From CAYTED01 sp964537075 (lineage in GTDB: Bacteria > Patescibacteriota > Minisyncoccia > Moranbacterales > UBA1568), in assembly GCA_964537075.1 (NCBI GenBank), contig CAZIBB010000031.1, positions 1-10,927 of the forward strand: DNA of 10,927 nucleotides, read 5' to 3'. This document shows positions 1-9,300 of this stretch, piece by piece. The translations under genes and the position numbers were made by a program. The notes under the pieces were generated by a model. The model was not told the DNA's origin. It saw nothing but the letters and a program-made list of their open reading frames with translations, and searched no databases. Every line of letters begins with the position of its first letter. Position 1 is the first letter of the stretch.

Positions 1-821
1 CCTCCACCCCCACCCCCACCAGCAACTCCTCCTGACTTAGACGTCGCTGGTCCGTGTTCAGAAACAGGCGTTCCACCAATACCCCCTATACCAAAAGAAC
101 TGCTTCCACCACTTCCACCATTTTCACCATTAGCTGAAGCTCCTCCAATAATACCTCCAGTACCACCCCCAACACCATAACCACCATCATACCCACCACC
201 GCGACCACCAGTGCCACCCTGTACAGTAGTACTCCCAAAAGATGAATTGCCTCCTGTGTCACCTGTGCCGCCTGTGCCGGAACCAGAGACTCCAGCACCA
301 CCGCCGCCGCCTCCTCCAACCATACTAACCCATACCTTTGTTACTCCTGCAGGAACTGTAAAAGTACCATTAGAGGTAAAAAGTTGCTCTCCAGATGCTA
401 CTGTACCACCACCAAACCCAGCCCACTCAGTTCCATTACAAAACTCCATAATTTTTGAAGCTGAATTGTATCTCTGTGACCCCTCACTTGAAGTATTACA
501 ACCAAGGCCAGTGCTACCTATTTTTGTTTCACCATTTACCTCAAGCTTCGCCGTTGGAGAGAGTGTCCCTATTCCGACATTCCCATTGGGGATGAGAAGG
601 GCATTTGCATAGGTTCCTCCTGCATTAAGAGCGAGATTGCCTGCTTTGATCTGCCCGGTGCCACTCGTCGTGATCGGCCCCGAGACATTGCCTCCCGGAG
701 GGGTTGCTCCCGGATTGGTCCAGGCCTGTGCGAACTGTATGCCCACTCCCAGGACAATTCCAAGGGTGATGACTTTCAGCCAGTAGACACTTTGTGTGGC
801 GATGGTTTGGAGTTTGCGCAT
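1..821 (-). CDS. Secreted glycine-rich tail-fibre-like surface protein, 3' end beyond window
   Basis: The frame is open for 273 codons from ATG at 821 to the window edge, so the C-terminus is missing. Residues 16-33 form a hydrophobic segment ending FAQA before W34, which looks like a signal peptide or N-terminal anchor. It is followed by TNPGATPPGGNVSGPI, a leader I associate with CPR secreted proteins. Residues 80-97 (NVGIGTLSPTAKLEVNG) match the motif found in phage tail-fibre and trimeric adhesin head domains. A short segment around MEFCNGTEW (125-133) follows. From about residue 152 (GTFTVPAGVTKVWVSMVGGG) it becomes a glycine-rich domain like those of tail fibres and fibre-like adhesins. 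A role in surface attachment is inferred. It starts 23 bases after the preceding gene, so the two are probably co-transcribed. The ribosome site is weak (AAAGAG, 3 bases from ATG). Codons become more A/T-ending after about residue 95. Ligand unknown. Confidence 0.85.
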   Translation of the reverse strand, partial: MRKLQTIATQSVYWLKVITLGIVLGVGIQFAQAWTNPGATPPGGNVSGPITTSGTGQIKAGNLALNAGGTYANALLIPNGNVGIGTLSPTAKLEVNGETKIGSTGLGCNTSSEGSQRYNSASKIMEFCNGTEWAGFGGGTVASGEQLFTSNGTFTVPAGVTKVWVSMVGGGGGGGAGVSGSGTGGTGDTGGNSSFGSTTVQGGTGGRGGGYDGGYGVGGGTGGIIGGASANGENGGSGGSSSFGIGGIGGTPVSEHGPATSKSGGVAGGGGGG

Positions 822-844
822 AACTCTTTTGATTATCGATTATT

Positions 845-1213
845 TTACTTTAATGCATTGAGTTTCTTCATGATCTCTTCTTGGGAGGGTGTGAGTGGCG
901 CCGTTCCTTCCGGTGTTTTGCTCAGTTCATCGAGTTTCTTCCGTATCTCTTCCTCTGGAGGAGCGGCTGTCGGAGTTTCTCCTTCCGATCTCGAACTGAG
1001 TTCATTGAGTTTTTTCATGACTTCCTCCGAGGAAGTCCTGGTCACTTGCTCCATCATGGTATTCTGGGTCGGTGCGGGGACAGGGATATCTTCTTTTCCC
1101 ATTCTGATGACGGCGAAGAGCACCACCGCGACCAGGAGCACGGAGAGAATGATGAGGAGAATCTTCAGTCTCCGGTGACGATTCATTTGATCGATTTCTG
1201 ATTGGAGGATCAT
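845..1213 (-). CDS. Small single-pass membrane protein with three helical repeats
   Basis: This is a 122-residue protein I cannot assign to a named family. A basic stretch (NRHRRLK, 11-17) precedes one strongly hydrophobic segment (about 17-37), so the N-terminus is probably cytoplasmic and the rest exported. The outer part contains three copies of an 11-residue helical motif, EEVMKKLNELS (63-73), EEIRKKLDELS (88-98) and EEIMKKLNALK (112-122). They are spaced 24-25 residues apart by Ser/Pro/Thr/Glu-rich linkers, and the protein ends on the last copy. ATG at 1213 is chosen as the longest start; a second ATG at codon 10 would also keep the whole anchor, and neither has a clear ribosome site. 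It lies 44 bases after the GYAW-repeat gene and 23 bases before the tail-fibre-like gene, so it probably belongs to one surface-protein operon. It may be a binding or scaffold protein at the envelope; this is inference. Confidence 0.75.
   Translation of the reverse strand: MILQSEIDQMNRHRRLKILLIILSVLLVAVVLFAVIRMGKEDIPVPAPTQNTMMEQVTRTSSEEVMKKLNELSSRSEGETPTAAPPEEEIRKKLDELSKTPEGTAPLTPSQEEIMKKLNALK
848..1027 (-). repeat. Three in-gene repeats encoding EE-x-x-KKL-x-x-L
   Basis: Three 33-base units at about 995-1027, 920-952 and 848-880 encode near-identical 11-residue helical segments. Each unit also shares DNA-level similarity (the plus strand shows TTGAGTTTCTTC, TCGAGTTTCTTC and TTGAGTTTTTTC). 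The period is 72-75 bases. This suggests tandem duplication within the gene followed by drift of the linkers. Confidence 0.75.
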
Positions 1214-1257
1214 AGTGATTCTGTTGTTATTTTTTTGTTATCTTCATATTCACCGGT

Positions 1258-2268
1258 TTACGGTGCCGCTTCAATCCAATTGAAATTACAATTGCGCGTC
1301 CCCGTACAGGTATTCGTCGTTGATCCACATCGATCAGTAATCGTTATCGTCTCAGTCGGACACTGTGCCGGAGATGCGGCACTGCAGAGCGCTGTGTAAT
1401 CGGAGGCACAGATCACATTCACATTCACAGCCGGGGCGGTTTTCCCAAGATAGGTATTCGTGGTAATGATCGAAAGTCCGGCAGTGACACCGGTCACCAG
1501 GCCGGTATTGGCACCGACGGTCGCCCTCGCAGGAGCCGAAGAGCTCCATGTTGCCAAACCGGTAACATCAGTGGCACCAGTCGTATTAAAACAATCAACC
1601 AAGCCGTTCGCATTATAGAACGCGCGCAGCGTACTACTTTGTCCTTCCGTTATCGTCAGACTTGACGGGCAGATTTTATAATCAGCCTCATATCCTGCCC
1701 GACTGAAATCAATCCATCCGAGCTCGTCCGAGTAGGCATAGGTCGGTGTCGCTCCTGATTTATCCATCTTGGAGATTTCCAATCCATACCCACTGCCTCC
1801 GGTGTTCGCATCATTGAGGCTGATCCAGCCTTGCCATCCTCCGGCATTCACTCCGGCATCACGAATGGAGAGGATGCGCGCCCAACCCAGGATATCATCG
1901 CCCACTCTCCGTGCATCACAAGTTCCTGCTGGACACCCTATCACATCAGCCGCATTAAAACTGATCCAGCCATAGTGTTCGCTCCAGGCATAGCCAAAGA
2001 GATTCCCATCAGCGGTCGGTATATTGACGGCATAGAGAGGTATAGCCGTACCGGTTACTCCGCAGAGAGCATTGTCGATCAATCCATTTCCATCTGTATC
2101 GCAATCCTTGCTATTCATGCTGATCCACCCGATACCATCATATCCGATCGGGTTGACGGTGACGCCGCCACCCCATGCCCACCCCTCGACATCACCCACT
2201 GCAGCGAAGGCTGATTGGGTCGAAAAGAAGAAGGAGAAAAAACTAAATACCATCAAAAAAATTTTCAT
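1258..2268 (-). CDS. Exported GYAW/GWISF-repeat protein with Big_2-like domain
   Basis: This is a 336-residue protein. Residues 1-22 are a signal peptide (hydrophobic FSFFSFFF core, cleavage near AFA/A). Four repeats of the G-[WY]-A-W ... GWIS pattern follow: GWAW...GWISM (about 29-51), GYAWSEHYGWISF (about 92-104), GWAR...GWISL (about 128-151) and AYSDELGWIDF (about 178-188). The second half of repeat one contains DTDGNGLIDN, a calcium-loop-like acidic motif. Residues about 199-285 (ITEGQSSTLRA ... ATWSSSAPARATVG ... GLVTGVTAG) match the bacterial Ig-like Big_2 pattern. The C-terminal 50 residues are cysteine-rich. GYAW-type repeats are frequent in Parcubacteria exported proteins and their function is not established; a cell-surface role is inferred. 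It is the first gene of a three-gene unit, 32 bases after a predicted transcription start. The ribosome site is poor (AAAGAG about 11 bases from ATG). Confidence 0.85.
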   Translation of the reverse strand: MKIFLMVFSFFSFFFSTQSAFAAVGDVEGWAWGGGVTVNPIGYDGIGWISMNSKDCDTDGNGLIDNALCGVTGTAIPLYAVNIPTADGNLFGYAWSEHYGWISFNAADVIGCPAGTCDARRVGDDILGWARILSIRDAGVNAGGWQGWISLNDANTGGSGYGLEISKMDKSGATPTYAYSDELGWIDFSRAGYEADYKICPSSLTITEGQSSTLRAFYNANGLVDCFNTTGATDVTGLATWSSSAPARATVGANTGLVTGVTAGLSIITTNTYLGKTAPAVNVNVICASDYTALCSAASPAQCPTETITITDRCGSTTNTCTGTRNCNFNWIEAAP

Positions 2269-2307
2269 ATTTATTTTCTCTTTTTTTATACGCTAAAACC
2301 CATCTCA

Positions 2308-2336
2308 ATAATACACCTCCCCGGATACCATAACAA
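2308..2336 (-). promoter_or_regulatory. Sigma-70-type promoter of the surface-protein operon
   Basis: On the minus strand, TTGTTA (2331-2336, 4 of 6 to the -35 consensus) is followed by exactly 17 bases and then TATTAT (2308-2313, 5 of 6 to -10). The expected start near 2301 leaves a 5' leader of about 33 bases before the GYAW-repeat gene. Its place downstream of the rpoC terminator makes the surface genes a separate transcription unit. Confidence 0.5.
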
Positions 2337-2548
2337 GATATCCCGCTCCGTATATGATGAACGACGACTGATCGAAGAATCAGAAAGAAGGTTCTGAACA
2401 TTCCCCCTGTGCCACAAGTCAATGGCTTCATCTGATATTTCTCCTCAAAATATCCAGCCAGAGGCAGATGAAACACAACGATTCAATACCTATTTATAGC
2501 TTTTCTGGAGCCTCAAAACAGGGGTTTCACCGCTGTTTTCTCTTCCAT

Positions 2549-2575
2549 AAAAAAACGGCTCCCGTATGGAACCGC
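2549..2575 (-). terminator. Intrinsic terminator after rpoC
   Basis: On the minus strand the sequence reads GCGGTTCC-ATACG-GGAGCCG followed by seven T (2555 down to 2549). The stem is 7 bp, 2556-2562 against 2568-2574. Its one imperfect pair is G-U in minus-strand RNA but C-A in plus-strand RNA, so the hairpin is better formed in the rpoC direction. A-runs ahead of the stem could let it act weakly in the other direction. Confidence 0.8.
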
Positions 2576-2581
2576 TTTTTT

Positions 2582-2681
2582 NNNNNNNNNNNNNNNNNNN
2601 NNNNNNNNNNNNNNNNNNNNNNNNNNNNNNNNNNNNNNNNNNNNNNNNNNNNNNNNNNNNNNNNNNNNNNNNNNNNNNNNN
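2582..2681. other. Assembly gap of exactly 100 N
   Basis: One hundred N bases join two contig pieces. A round 100 usually marks a gap of unknown length, so the true distance between rpoC and its terminator is not known. The 3' end and stop codon of rpoC are in or at the edge of this gap. Confidence 0.98.
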
Positions 2682-5600
2682 TATTTCTTCGACATGTCAC
2701 GGAAGCCGGTTCCCGCAGGAATCAGGCGACCGATGATCACGTTTTCCTTGAGACCACGGAGACGGTCCTCCTTGCCGGCGACAGCGGCATTGATGAGAAC
2801 ACGGGCTGTTTCCATGAATGATGCGGCCGAGAGGAAGGATTCCGTCGAAAGGGCGACCTTGGTAATACCAAGAACGGTCGGCTCACCGACGGCGAGTGTT
2901 CCCTTCGTCTTCTTCGTATTGTCATTCGCCTCTTCGAACTGAGCGCGTTCGACGACGTCTCCCGGCAAGAGCTCCGTATCGCCCGGGTCGAGCACCTGAA
3001 TGCGAGAAAGCATCTGACGGATAATCACCTCGATATGTTTGTCATTGATACCCTCACCCTGCGAGGCGTAGATCTCCTCGATCTCACGGATGATATAGCG
3101 ATGAAGCGCCTCGCGATCGAGCGCGGCATAGAGTTTCTTCAAATCGATATGGCCTTCGGAAAGTGCCGTGCCGTTACCGACCAGATCCCCTACCTTCACC
3201 TTAATACTGATATTCCCCGGTATGGCGTATTCGAGCACGCGCTTATCCTCCGTTTCGATGAAGATCGTATTCACTTTCTTTTCGTGATCTTTCTCGATTT
3301 TCGACACCACTCCATCGGCTTCAGCCATCAGCGCCTCACCCTTCGGAGTACGCGCTTCGAAAATTTCCTCGACGCGAGGGAGTCCCTGCGTGATATCGGA
3401 TCCGGCGATACCTCCGGAATGGAAGGTACGCATAGTGAGCTGCGTACCCGGTTCACCGATGGCCTGAGCAGCCACCACACCGACGGCCGTTCCGAGGGCG
3501 ACGATATGACCACGTCCGAGATCGATACCATAACAGCTCTGGCAGACGCCGCGACGAGTCTGACAGGTGACAATCGTTCGCACTTTCACCTTCTCCAATC
3601 CCGCTTCTTCGCATCGTTTCGCCTGAACACGGGTGATAAGATCATTTTTCTTGATAACGGTTTTTCCTTTTATCTCAAGATCCTCGACGGCCACGCGACC
3701 CTCCATGCGGGAAGCGAAAGAGATACCGACAGAATCAGAATCTTCACGATAGAGATAGGCACCTTCCGTATCCTTGCAGTCTATTTCGCGAACGATGATA
3801 TCCTGCGCCACATCGACGAGACGACGAGTGAGGTATCCGGCTGTCGCGGTACGAAGTGCGGTATCGGCATTTCCCTTACGCGCACCATGGTTCGAGATGA
3901 AATATTCGAGCACATTGAATCCTTCCTTGAACGAACTCCGGATCGGAAGCTCGATCGTTTCACCGGTCGCACCCGCCACGAGTCCCTTCATACCCGTCAT
4001 CTGCACGACGACTGATTCAGAACCCCTTGCCTTGGAATACACCATCGAATAGACCGGTCCTTCCTTGTCAAGCGATGCCCGCACGGCATCAGTGATTTTG
4101 TTCTTCGCTTCGTTCCAGATTTCAATAACACGATTTCGTCGCTCTTCATTCGTCAGGAGTCCCGTTCGATACTGCTCCTTCACTTCGAGGACAGAGACTT
4201 CGGCTGTTGCCATGATAGCCTTCTTCTCAACCGGGGTCTTCAAATCATCCATGCCCCAGCTGATACCAGATTTCGAGACGGCACGGAAGGTCAGATCTTT
4301 CAGACGATCGGCAAATTTCGCCGTCTCATCTCCTCCGAGCTCCTCGATCATCTTCGCGATCAGGAATTTCCAATCCTTTTTGGTCATTTCAGAATTCACG
4401 AAGCGCATGCTTTCAGGGATGATATCATTGAGGAGAATACGTCCAACCGATGTCTCAATCATTTCGCCTTTCCACAGAAGCGACACCTTGGCATTCACGG
4501 CCACCAGATTATTCTGATAGGCGAGAATCGCTTCATCCATCGTCCCGAACGATTTTCCTTCACCGAGCATGCCTGATTTCAAATGCGAGAGGTGATACCC
4601 GCCGAGCACCATATCGAGTGTCGCAGTGACGATCGGCTCTCCGGAAGCAGGCTTCAGGAGGTTCTTCGAGGAAAGCATGATTTCAGCACTTTCCTTTCTG
4701 GCCTGGTCGGTCAGCGGCACATGCACGGCCATCTGGTCTCCGTCGAAGTCCGCATTGAAAGCGGAGCATACCATCGGGTGCAGACGGATCGCCTTTCCCT
4801 CGATCAATACCGGCTGAAAAGCCTGAATGGAAAGTCGGTGCAAAGTCGGTGCGCGGTTAAGCAAGACATAGTGGTGCTCGATGATCTCATCGAGGATTTC
4901 GTATGCTTCCTCGGCATCGGAATCCACCATGCGGCCGGCGGTTCTGACATTGTGCGCGAGTTCCTTCTCGATCAGTTTCTGAATAATAAACGGTTTGAAC
5001 AATTCGAGCGCCATTTTCTTCGGCAATCCGCACTGATGGAGTTTCAATTTCGGACCGACGACGATGACGGAACGTCCAGAATAATCCACACGCTTTCCAA
5101 GGAGGTTCTGACGGAAACGACCCTGTTTCCCCTTGAGCGAATCCGCGAGGGAACGGAGGGCGCGACGCTGTCCGGTCGCGGCGGCAGTCGAAGCCTGACC
5201 ACGACGGGCGCTGTTATCAAAGAGCGCATCCACTGCCTCCTGCAGCATTCTTTTTTCATTCCGGGTGATCACTTCTGGCGCACCGATCGAGAGCAATTTT
5301 CGCAGGCGATTATTCCTGTTGATGATACGGCGATAGAGATCATTCAGATCGGAAGTCGCGAAACGTCCGCCATCAAGCGCCACCATCGGGCGGAGATCCG
5401 GCGGGATCACAGGAATCACGGTCGGGAGCATCCATTCCAGTTTCAATTCGGACTTCTCAAAACCCTGAAGCACTTTCAACCGCTGCAGTGTTTTTTTGCG
5501 ATCCAAACCTTCGCCGATTTCCGCGAGTTCACCTTTCAACTGTTCGATCTTCTCGCCGATATTTACTTTCTCGAGAATCTTGCGAACGGCTTCGGCACCG

Positions 5601-6268
5601 ATACCGGCGGTAAACACCTGCCCGAACCGGGTCGAGAGATTAAAATACGCCACTTCGGAAAGGATCTGATGCGGGAAAAGGCTTTTCAGATCATCCTTGG
5701 TATCGCGATACTGTTCCTTCAATTCTTCCAATGCCTTCTCAAGCTCCTTCGCATCCTGATACTGCTGCCGGAGTTCCTTCTGCTTTGATTTGTATTCCTT
5801 TTCCAACTGATCGACGGATGACTCCTTCAATTTATCATTGACGTCCGTGATGATATACGAAGAAAAGTAAATCACGCGCTCCAATTCCTGCGGAGAAATT
5901 CCGAGTACGAGACCGATCTTCGACGGAACACCGCGAAGGAACCAGATATGTGAAACCGGTGCGGCGAGTTTGATATGCCCCATGCGTTCACGACGAACAA
6001 CGGAACGGGTCACTTCGACCCCGCACTTGTCACAGACGATTCCCTTATAACGGATGCGCTTGTACTTGCCACAATAACATTCCCAATCCTTGGCCGGACC
6101 GAAAATCTTTTCACAGAAAAGACCTTCCGGTTCGTACCGTTGGGTTCGATAGTTGATGGTTTCCGGTTTGGTAATCTCACCGAAAGACCATTCGAGAATG
6201 CGCTCCGGACCGGCCAGCGTCAGCCGCACCGATTCGAAGTCGCTAACCTTTGTAATACTCTGATCCAT
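2682..6268 (-). CDS. rpoC: DNA-directed RNA polymerase beta' subunit, 3' end in gap
   Basis: This is the catalytic clamp subunit of RNA polymerase. From ATG at 6268, 1195 residues are visible before the gap, close to the usual length for short-type beta' (about 1200). Zinc site 1 is complete (C64, C66, C79, C82). The catalytic NADFDGDQ motif has D507, D509 and D511 binding magnesium. Zinc site 2 is complete (C831, C902, C909, C912). The trigger-loop end GTQLTMRTFHSGG lies near 941-953, and the C-terminal NVIIGRLIPAGTGF is present. Residues about 145-195 form a Lys/Glu-rich coiled-coil insertion in the clamp. The ATG is preferred over an in-frame TTG at 6334 because MDQSITKVSDFESVRL lines up with normal beta' starts and the upstream part is hairpin DNA. 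No Shine-Dalgarno precedes it. The last codon before the gap begins TA. An apparent continuation beyond the gap is terminator sequence, not protein. Confidence 0.98.
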
Positions 6269-6282
6269 ATTTGATATGTTTC

Positions 6283-6346
6283 GGACTTCCACCTTTGACG
6301 CATCTCTTCTCCGCCAGCTGGCGGATGCATTCAAAGGTGTAAGTCC
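6283..6346 (-). repeat. 64-base hairpin between rpoB and rpoC with 16-base palindromic tip
   Basis: Arm 6283-6304 and arm 6324-6346 are near-perfect inverted repeats: GGACTT pairs with AAGTCC, then an A/G mismatch, CACCTTTGA with TCAAAGGTG, a small internal loop, and GCATC with GATGC. That gives about 20 paired bases. The tip holds TCCGCCAGCTGGCGGA (6310-6325), a perfect 16-base palindrome. The hairpin fills most of the 96-base spacer and ends 14 bases before the rpoC ATG. No T-run follows, so it is not a standard terminator. It may be an RNase III processing site, a translation control element, or an inserted dispersed palindromic repeat. Confidence 0.85.
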
Positions 6347-6364
6347 TTAGGTTGAAGTAACAAA

Positions 6365-9300
6365 TTATGCGACGACTTCTGGTTTGGCTTCTGCTTTTTC
6401 TCCCGCTTCCGTCCCGAAATTTTCATCAACTACGGGGATAATCTCCATGTCATCCTCATCGATTGACCGTACTCCCTTGAGTTCGACGTCGAGACAGAGA
6501 CCCTTCAATTCATTCACCAATACATGGAACGATGCTGGGAGATTCGGACTGCGGATCGGTTCGCCCTTGATGATAGATTCATAGGCTTTCGATCGTCCGA
6601 GTACATCATCTGATTTAATCGTGAGCATTTCCTGAAGCGTATGCGCGGCGCCGTATCCTTCGAGTGCCCACACTTCCATTTCTCCGAAGCGCTGTCCTCC
6701 GAACTGTGCTTTTCCGCCGAGCGGCTGCTGCGTGATGAGCGAGTAGGGCCCGATGCTTCGCATGTGAAGTTTGTCTTCGATCAGGTGATTCAGTTTCATG
6801 ATATACATGATACCGACCGTCGATTCATTGTCATAGAATTCGCCGGTCTTCCCATCCTTGAGACGAATTTTTCCATTTTCCGGAAGACCTGCTTTTTTCA
6901 ATTCGGATTTGATATCCTCTTCGGACACGCCATCCAGTGCCGGACTCGCGACATTATAGCCGAGCTTCGAAGCCGCCCAACCGAGGTGCGTCTCGAGGAT
7001 CTGACCGATGTTCATACGACTCGCCACACCGAGCGGGTTCAAAATAATATCAACCGATGTCCCATCGGGGAGACACGGCATATCTGCCACCGGAGCGATG
7101 AGAGAAATCACACCCTTGTTTCCGTGACGACCGGCGAGCTTGTCTCCGACGGAGACTTTTCTCATCTGCGCGACCGACACCTGGATCTGTTCGAACACTC
7201 CCATCGGAAGCTTGTCTCCTTTATCGCGAGAGAAGATTTTGATATCAACGACTTTCCCATGTTCACCATGCGGCAAATACATCGAAGAATCTTTCACATC
7301 ACGTGACTTCTCGCCGAAAATGACACGGAGCAAGCGCTCCTCGGCCGTCAGATCACCCTCACCCTTCGGCGTGATCTTTCCGACGAGAATGTCTCCGGAT
7401 GAAACCTCGGCACCGATGCGGATGATGCCCGTCTCATCGAGATTTTTCAGGCGATCCTCACCGATATTCGGAATATCACGGGTAACGACTTCCGGCCCGA
7501 GCTTGGTATCACGTACATCCATAGAGAAATCCTCGATATGGATCGAGCTATACCGATCTTCCTGCACGACTCGTTCGGAAAGGATGATGGCATCTTCATA
7601 ATTGTATCCCTCCCATGGAATCAGCGCGACGAGCATATTCTGTCCGAGAGCAAGTTCGCCATGATCGGTCGAAGCACCATCGGCCAGAAGATCCCCCTTG
7701 GTGATCATCTGTCCCTTCATGACGCGTGGCACCTGGTTCATCGACGTGAACGAGTTCGACTTGGCGAAAGAAAGCAAGTCATATTCACGATCGAAAGTTT
7801 CCTTCTTCGATCCGGCTGGAGCGGCTTCCCGAACGATCACGTGGCTCGCATCAACTTCGATAACCTCGCCATCCTTTATGGCGATAACGGCCTGACCGGA
7901 ATCGGCAGCCGCCTTGTCTTCGATACCGGTACCGACGACCGGAGCCTGCGGTTTCACGCACGATACCGCCTGACGCTGCATGTTTGAACCCATAAGGGCG
8001 CGGTTCGCATCATCATGTTCGAGGAAAGGGATAAGCGCGGTCGCAATGGAGATACACTGCTTCACCGAAACATCAACATAATCAAGATCGACCGTATCAA
8101 CCATACCCGGCTGGCCCTTCATACGGGCTTCGACGGCATCATTCAGTATGTTGCGATGATCATCCAGATCGATACCGGCATGAGCGATCGACTTCCTGTC
8201 CTCGACGATAGCATTGAGATATTCGATTTCGAGCGTGATAAATGGTTTCACGGAAACATCAGATCCTTTTTTCTTCGCGGCGATTTTCTTCGCGAGCGCC
8301 TCATCGATTTTCTCACCGGCCTTCGCGATACCATCGATATCCTCAGCAAGAATACGATGGAGAAGATCTTTTTCCGAAGCTGCCACCACCTTCTTGATCA
8401 CAAGATACGGTGTTTCGAGAAATCCGTATTCATTCACACGGGCATAGCTCGCGAGATGTCCCACGAGACCGATATTCGGACCTTCCGGTGTTTCTACCGG
8501 ACAGATACGTCCATAGTGGGAAGGATGCACATCGCGCACTTCGAATCCGGCGCGCTCACGAGTGAGTCCGCCCGGTCCCATCGCTGACAGACGACGCTTA
8601 TGCTCGAGCTCAGCCAACGGGTTCACTTGATCCATGAATTGCGAAAGCTGGGACGACGAGAAAAATTCCTTGACCGATGCCGCCACCGGGCGAGGATTGA
8701 TCAGCTGTCCCGGGACGACCGACTCCATATCGCAGGTGCTCATGCGATCCTTCACATTGCGTACCATCCGATAGACACCGACACGCAATTTATTCTGAAT
8801 AAGTTCTCCAACCGCACGCACGCGACGATTTCCCAAATGGTCGATATCATCGGCCTTGGCGGCAGGATCATTGGAAAGACGGATAATTTCACGGACGATC
8901 AGGATGAGGTCATCCACGCAGAGCACGCGATTTTCCTCGGTATTTTCCCGATCAATTTCCAGGCGCTGGTTCAGACGATAGCGACCGACCGAACCGAAAT
9001 CATAGCGTTCGAAATTGAAGAACATCGCATCGATCATCGACTTGGCATTCTCTTCCGTCGCCAAATCACCCGGGCGGAGACGCTTATACACTTCACGATA
9101 TGCTTCACCTCGAGTTTTCGATGGATCCTTGGCGAAAGTCTCTTCCAGAAAACGGGTATCACCATTGTCGATATCGACGAATGCTTGGCGCATTTCCTTT
9201 TCATCTAATCCGAAAGCCTTAAACAGAGCGGTGATCGGGAGCTTTCGTTTCCGGTCAATCTTCACGGAAATCACTCCGTCAAAATCGGTCTCTACTTCGA

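Noticed and set aside
1..320. Dense CCACC/CCTCC triplets resembling a tandem repeat or CRISPR-like array
   Set aside because: They are glycine codons (GGT, GGA) of the glycine-rich domain read on the other strand, with no regular spacers.
2434..2454. Small inverted repeat GATATTT/AAATATC downstream of rpoC
   Set aside because: A 7-bp A/T-rich stem with no T-run in the rpoC direction; likely chance.
2243..2476. 77-codon minus-strand frame between rpoC and the GYAW gene
   Set aside because: It overlaps the signal-peptide start of the GYAW gene and the promoter at 2308-2336, and has no recognisable features.
3035..4015. Long open frame on the plus strand inside rpoC
   Set aside because: It is antisense to highly conserved beta' codons, and its protein is a mirror of rpoC codon bias with no recognisable domain.
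4583..5788. 401-codon plus-strand open frame inside rpoC
   Set aside because: Same reason: complete overlap with conserved rpoC on the other strand, no family signature and no ribosome site that stands out.
6269..6334. In-frame TTG extension of rpoC (22 extra residues)
   Set aside because: The extension encodes only the hairpin DNA and has no likeness to beta' N-termini.
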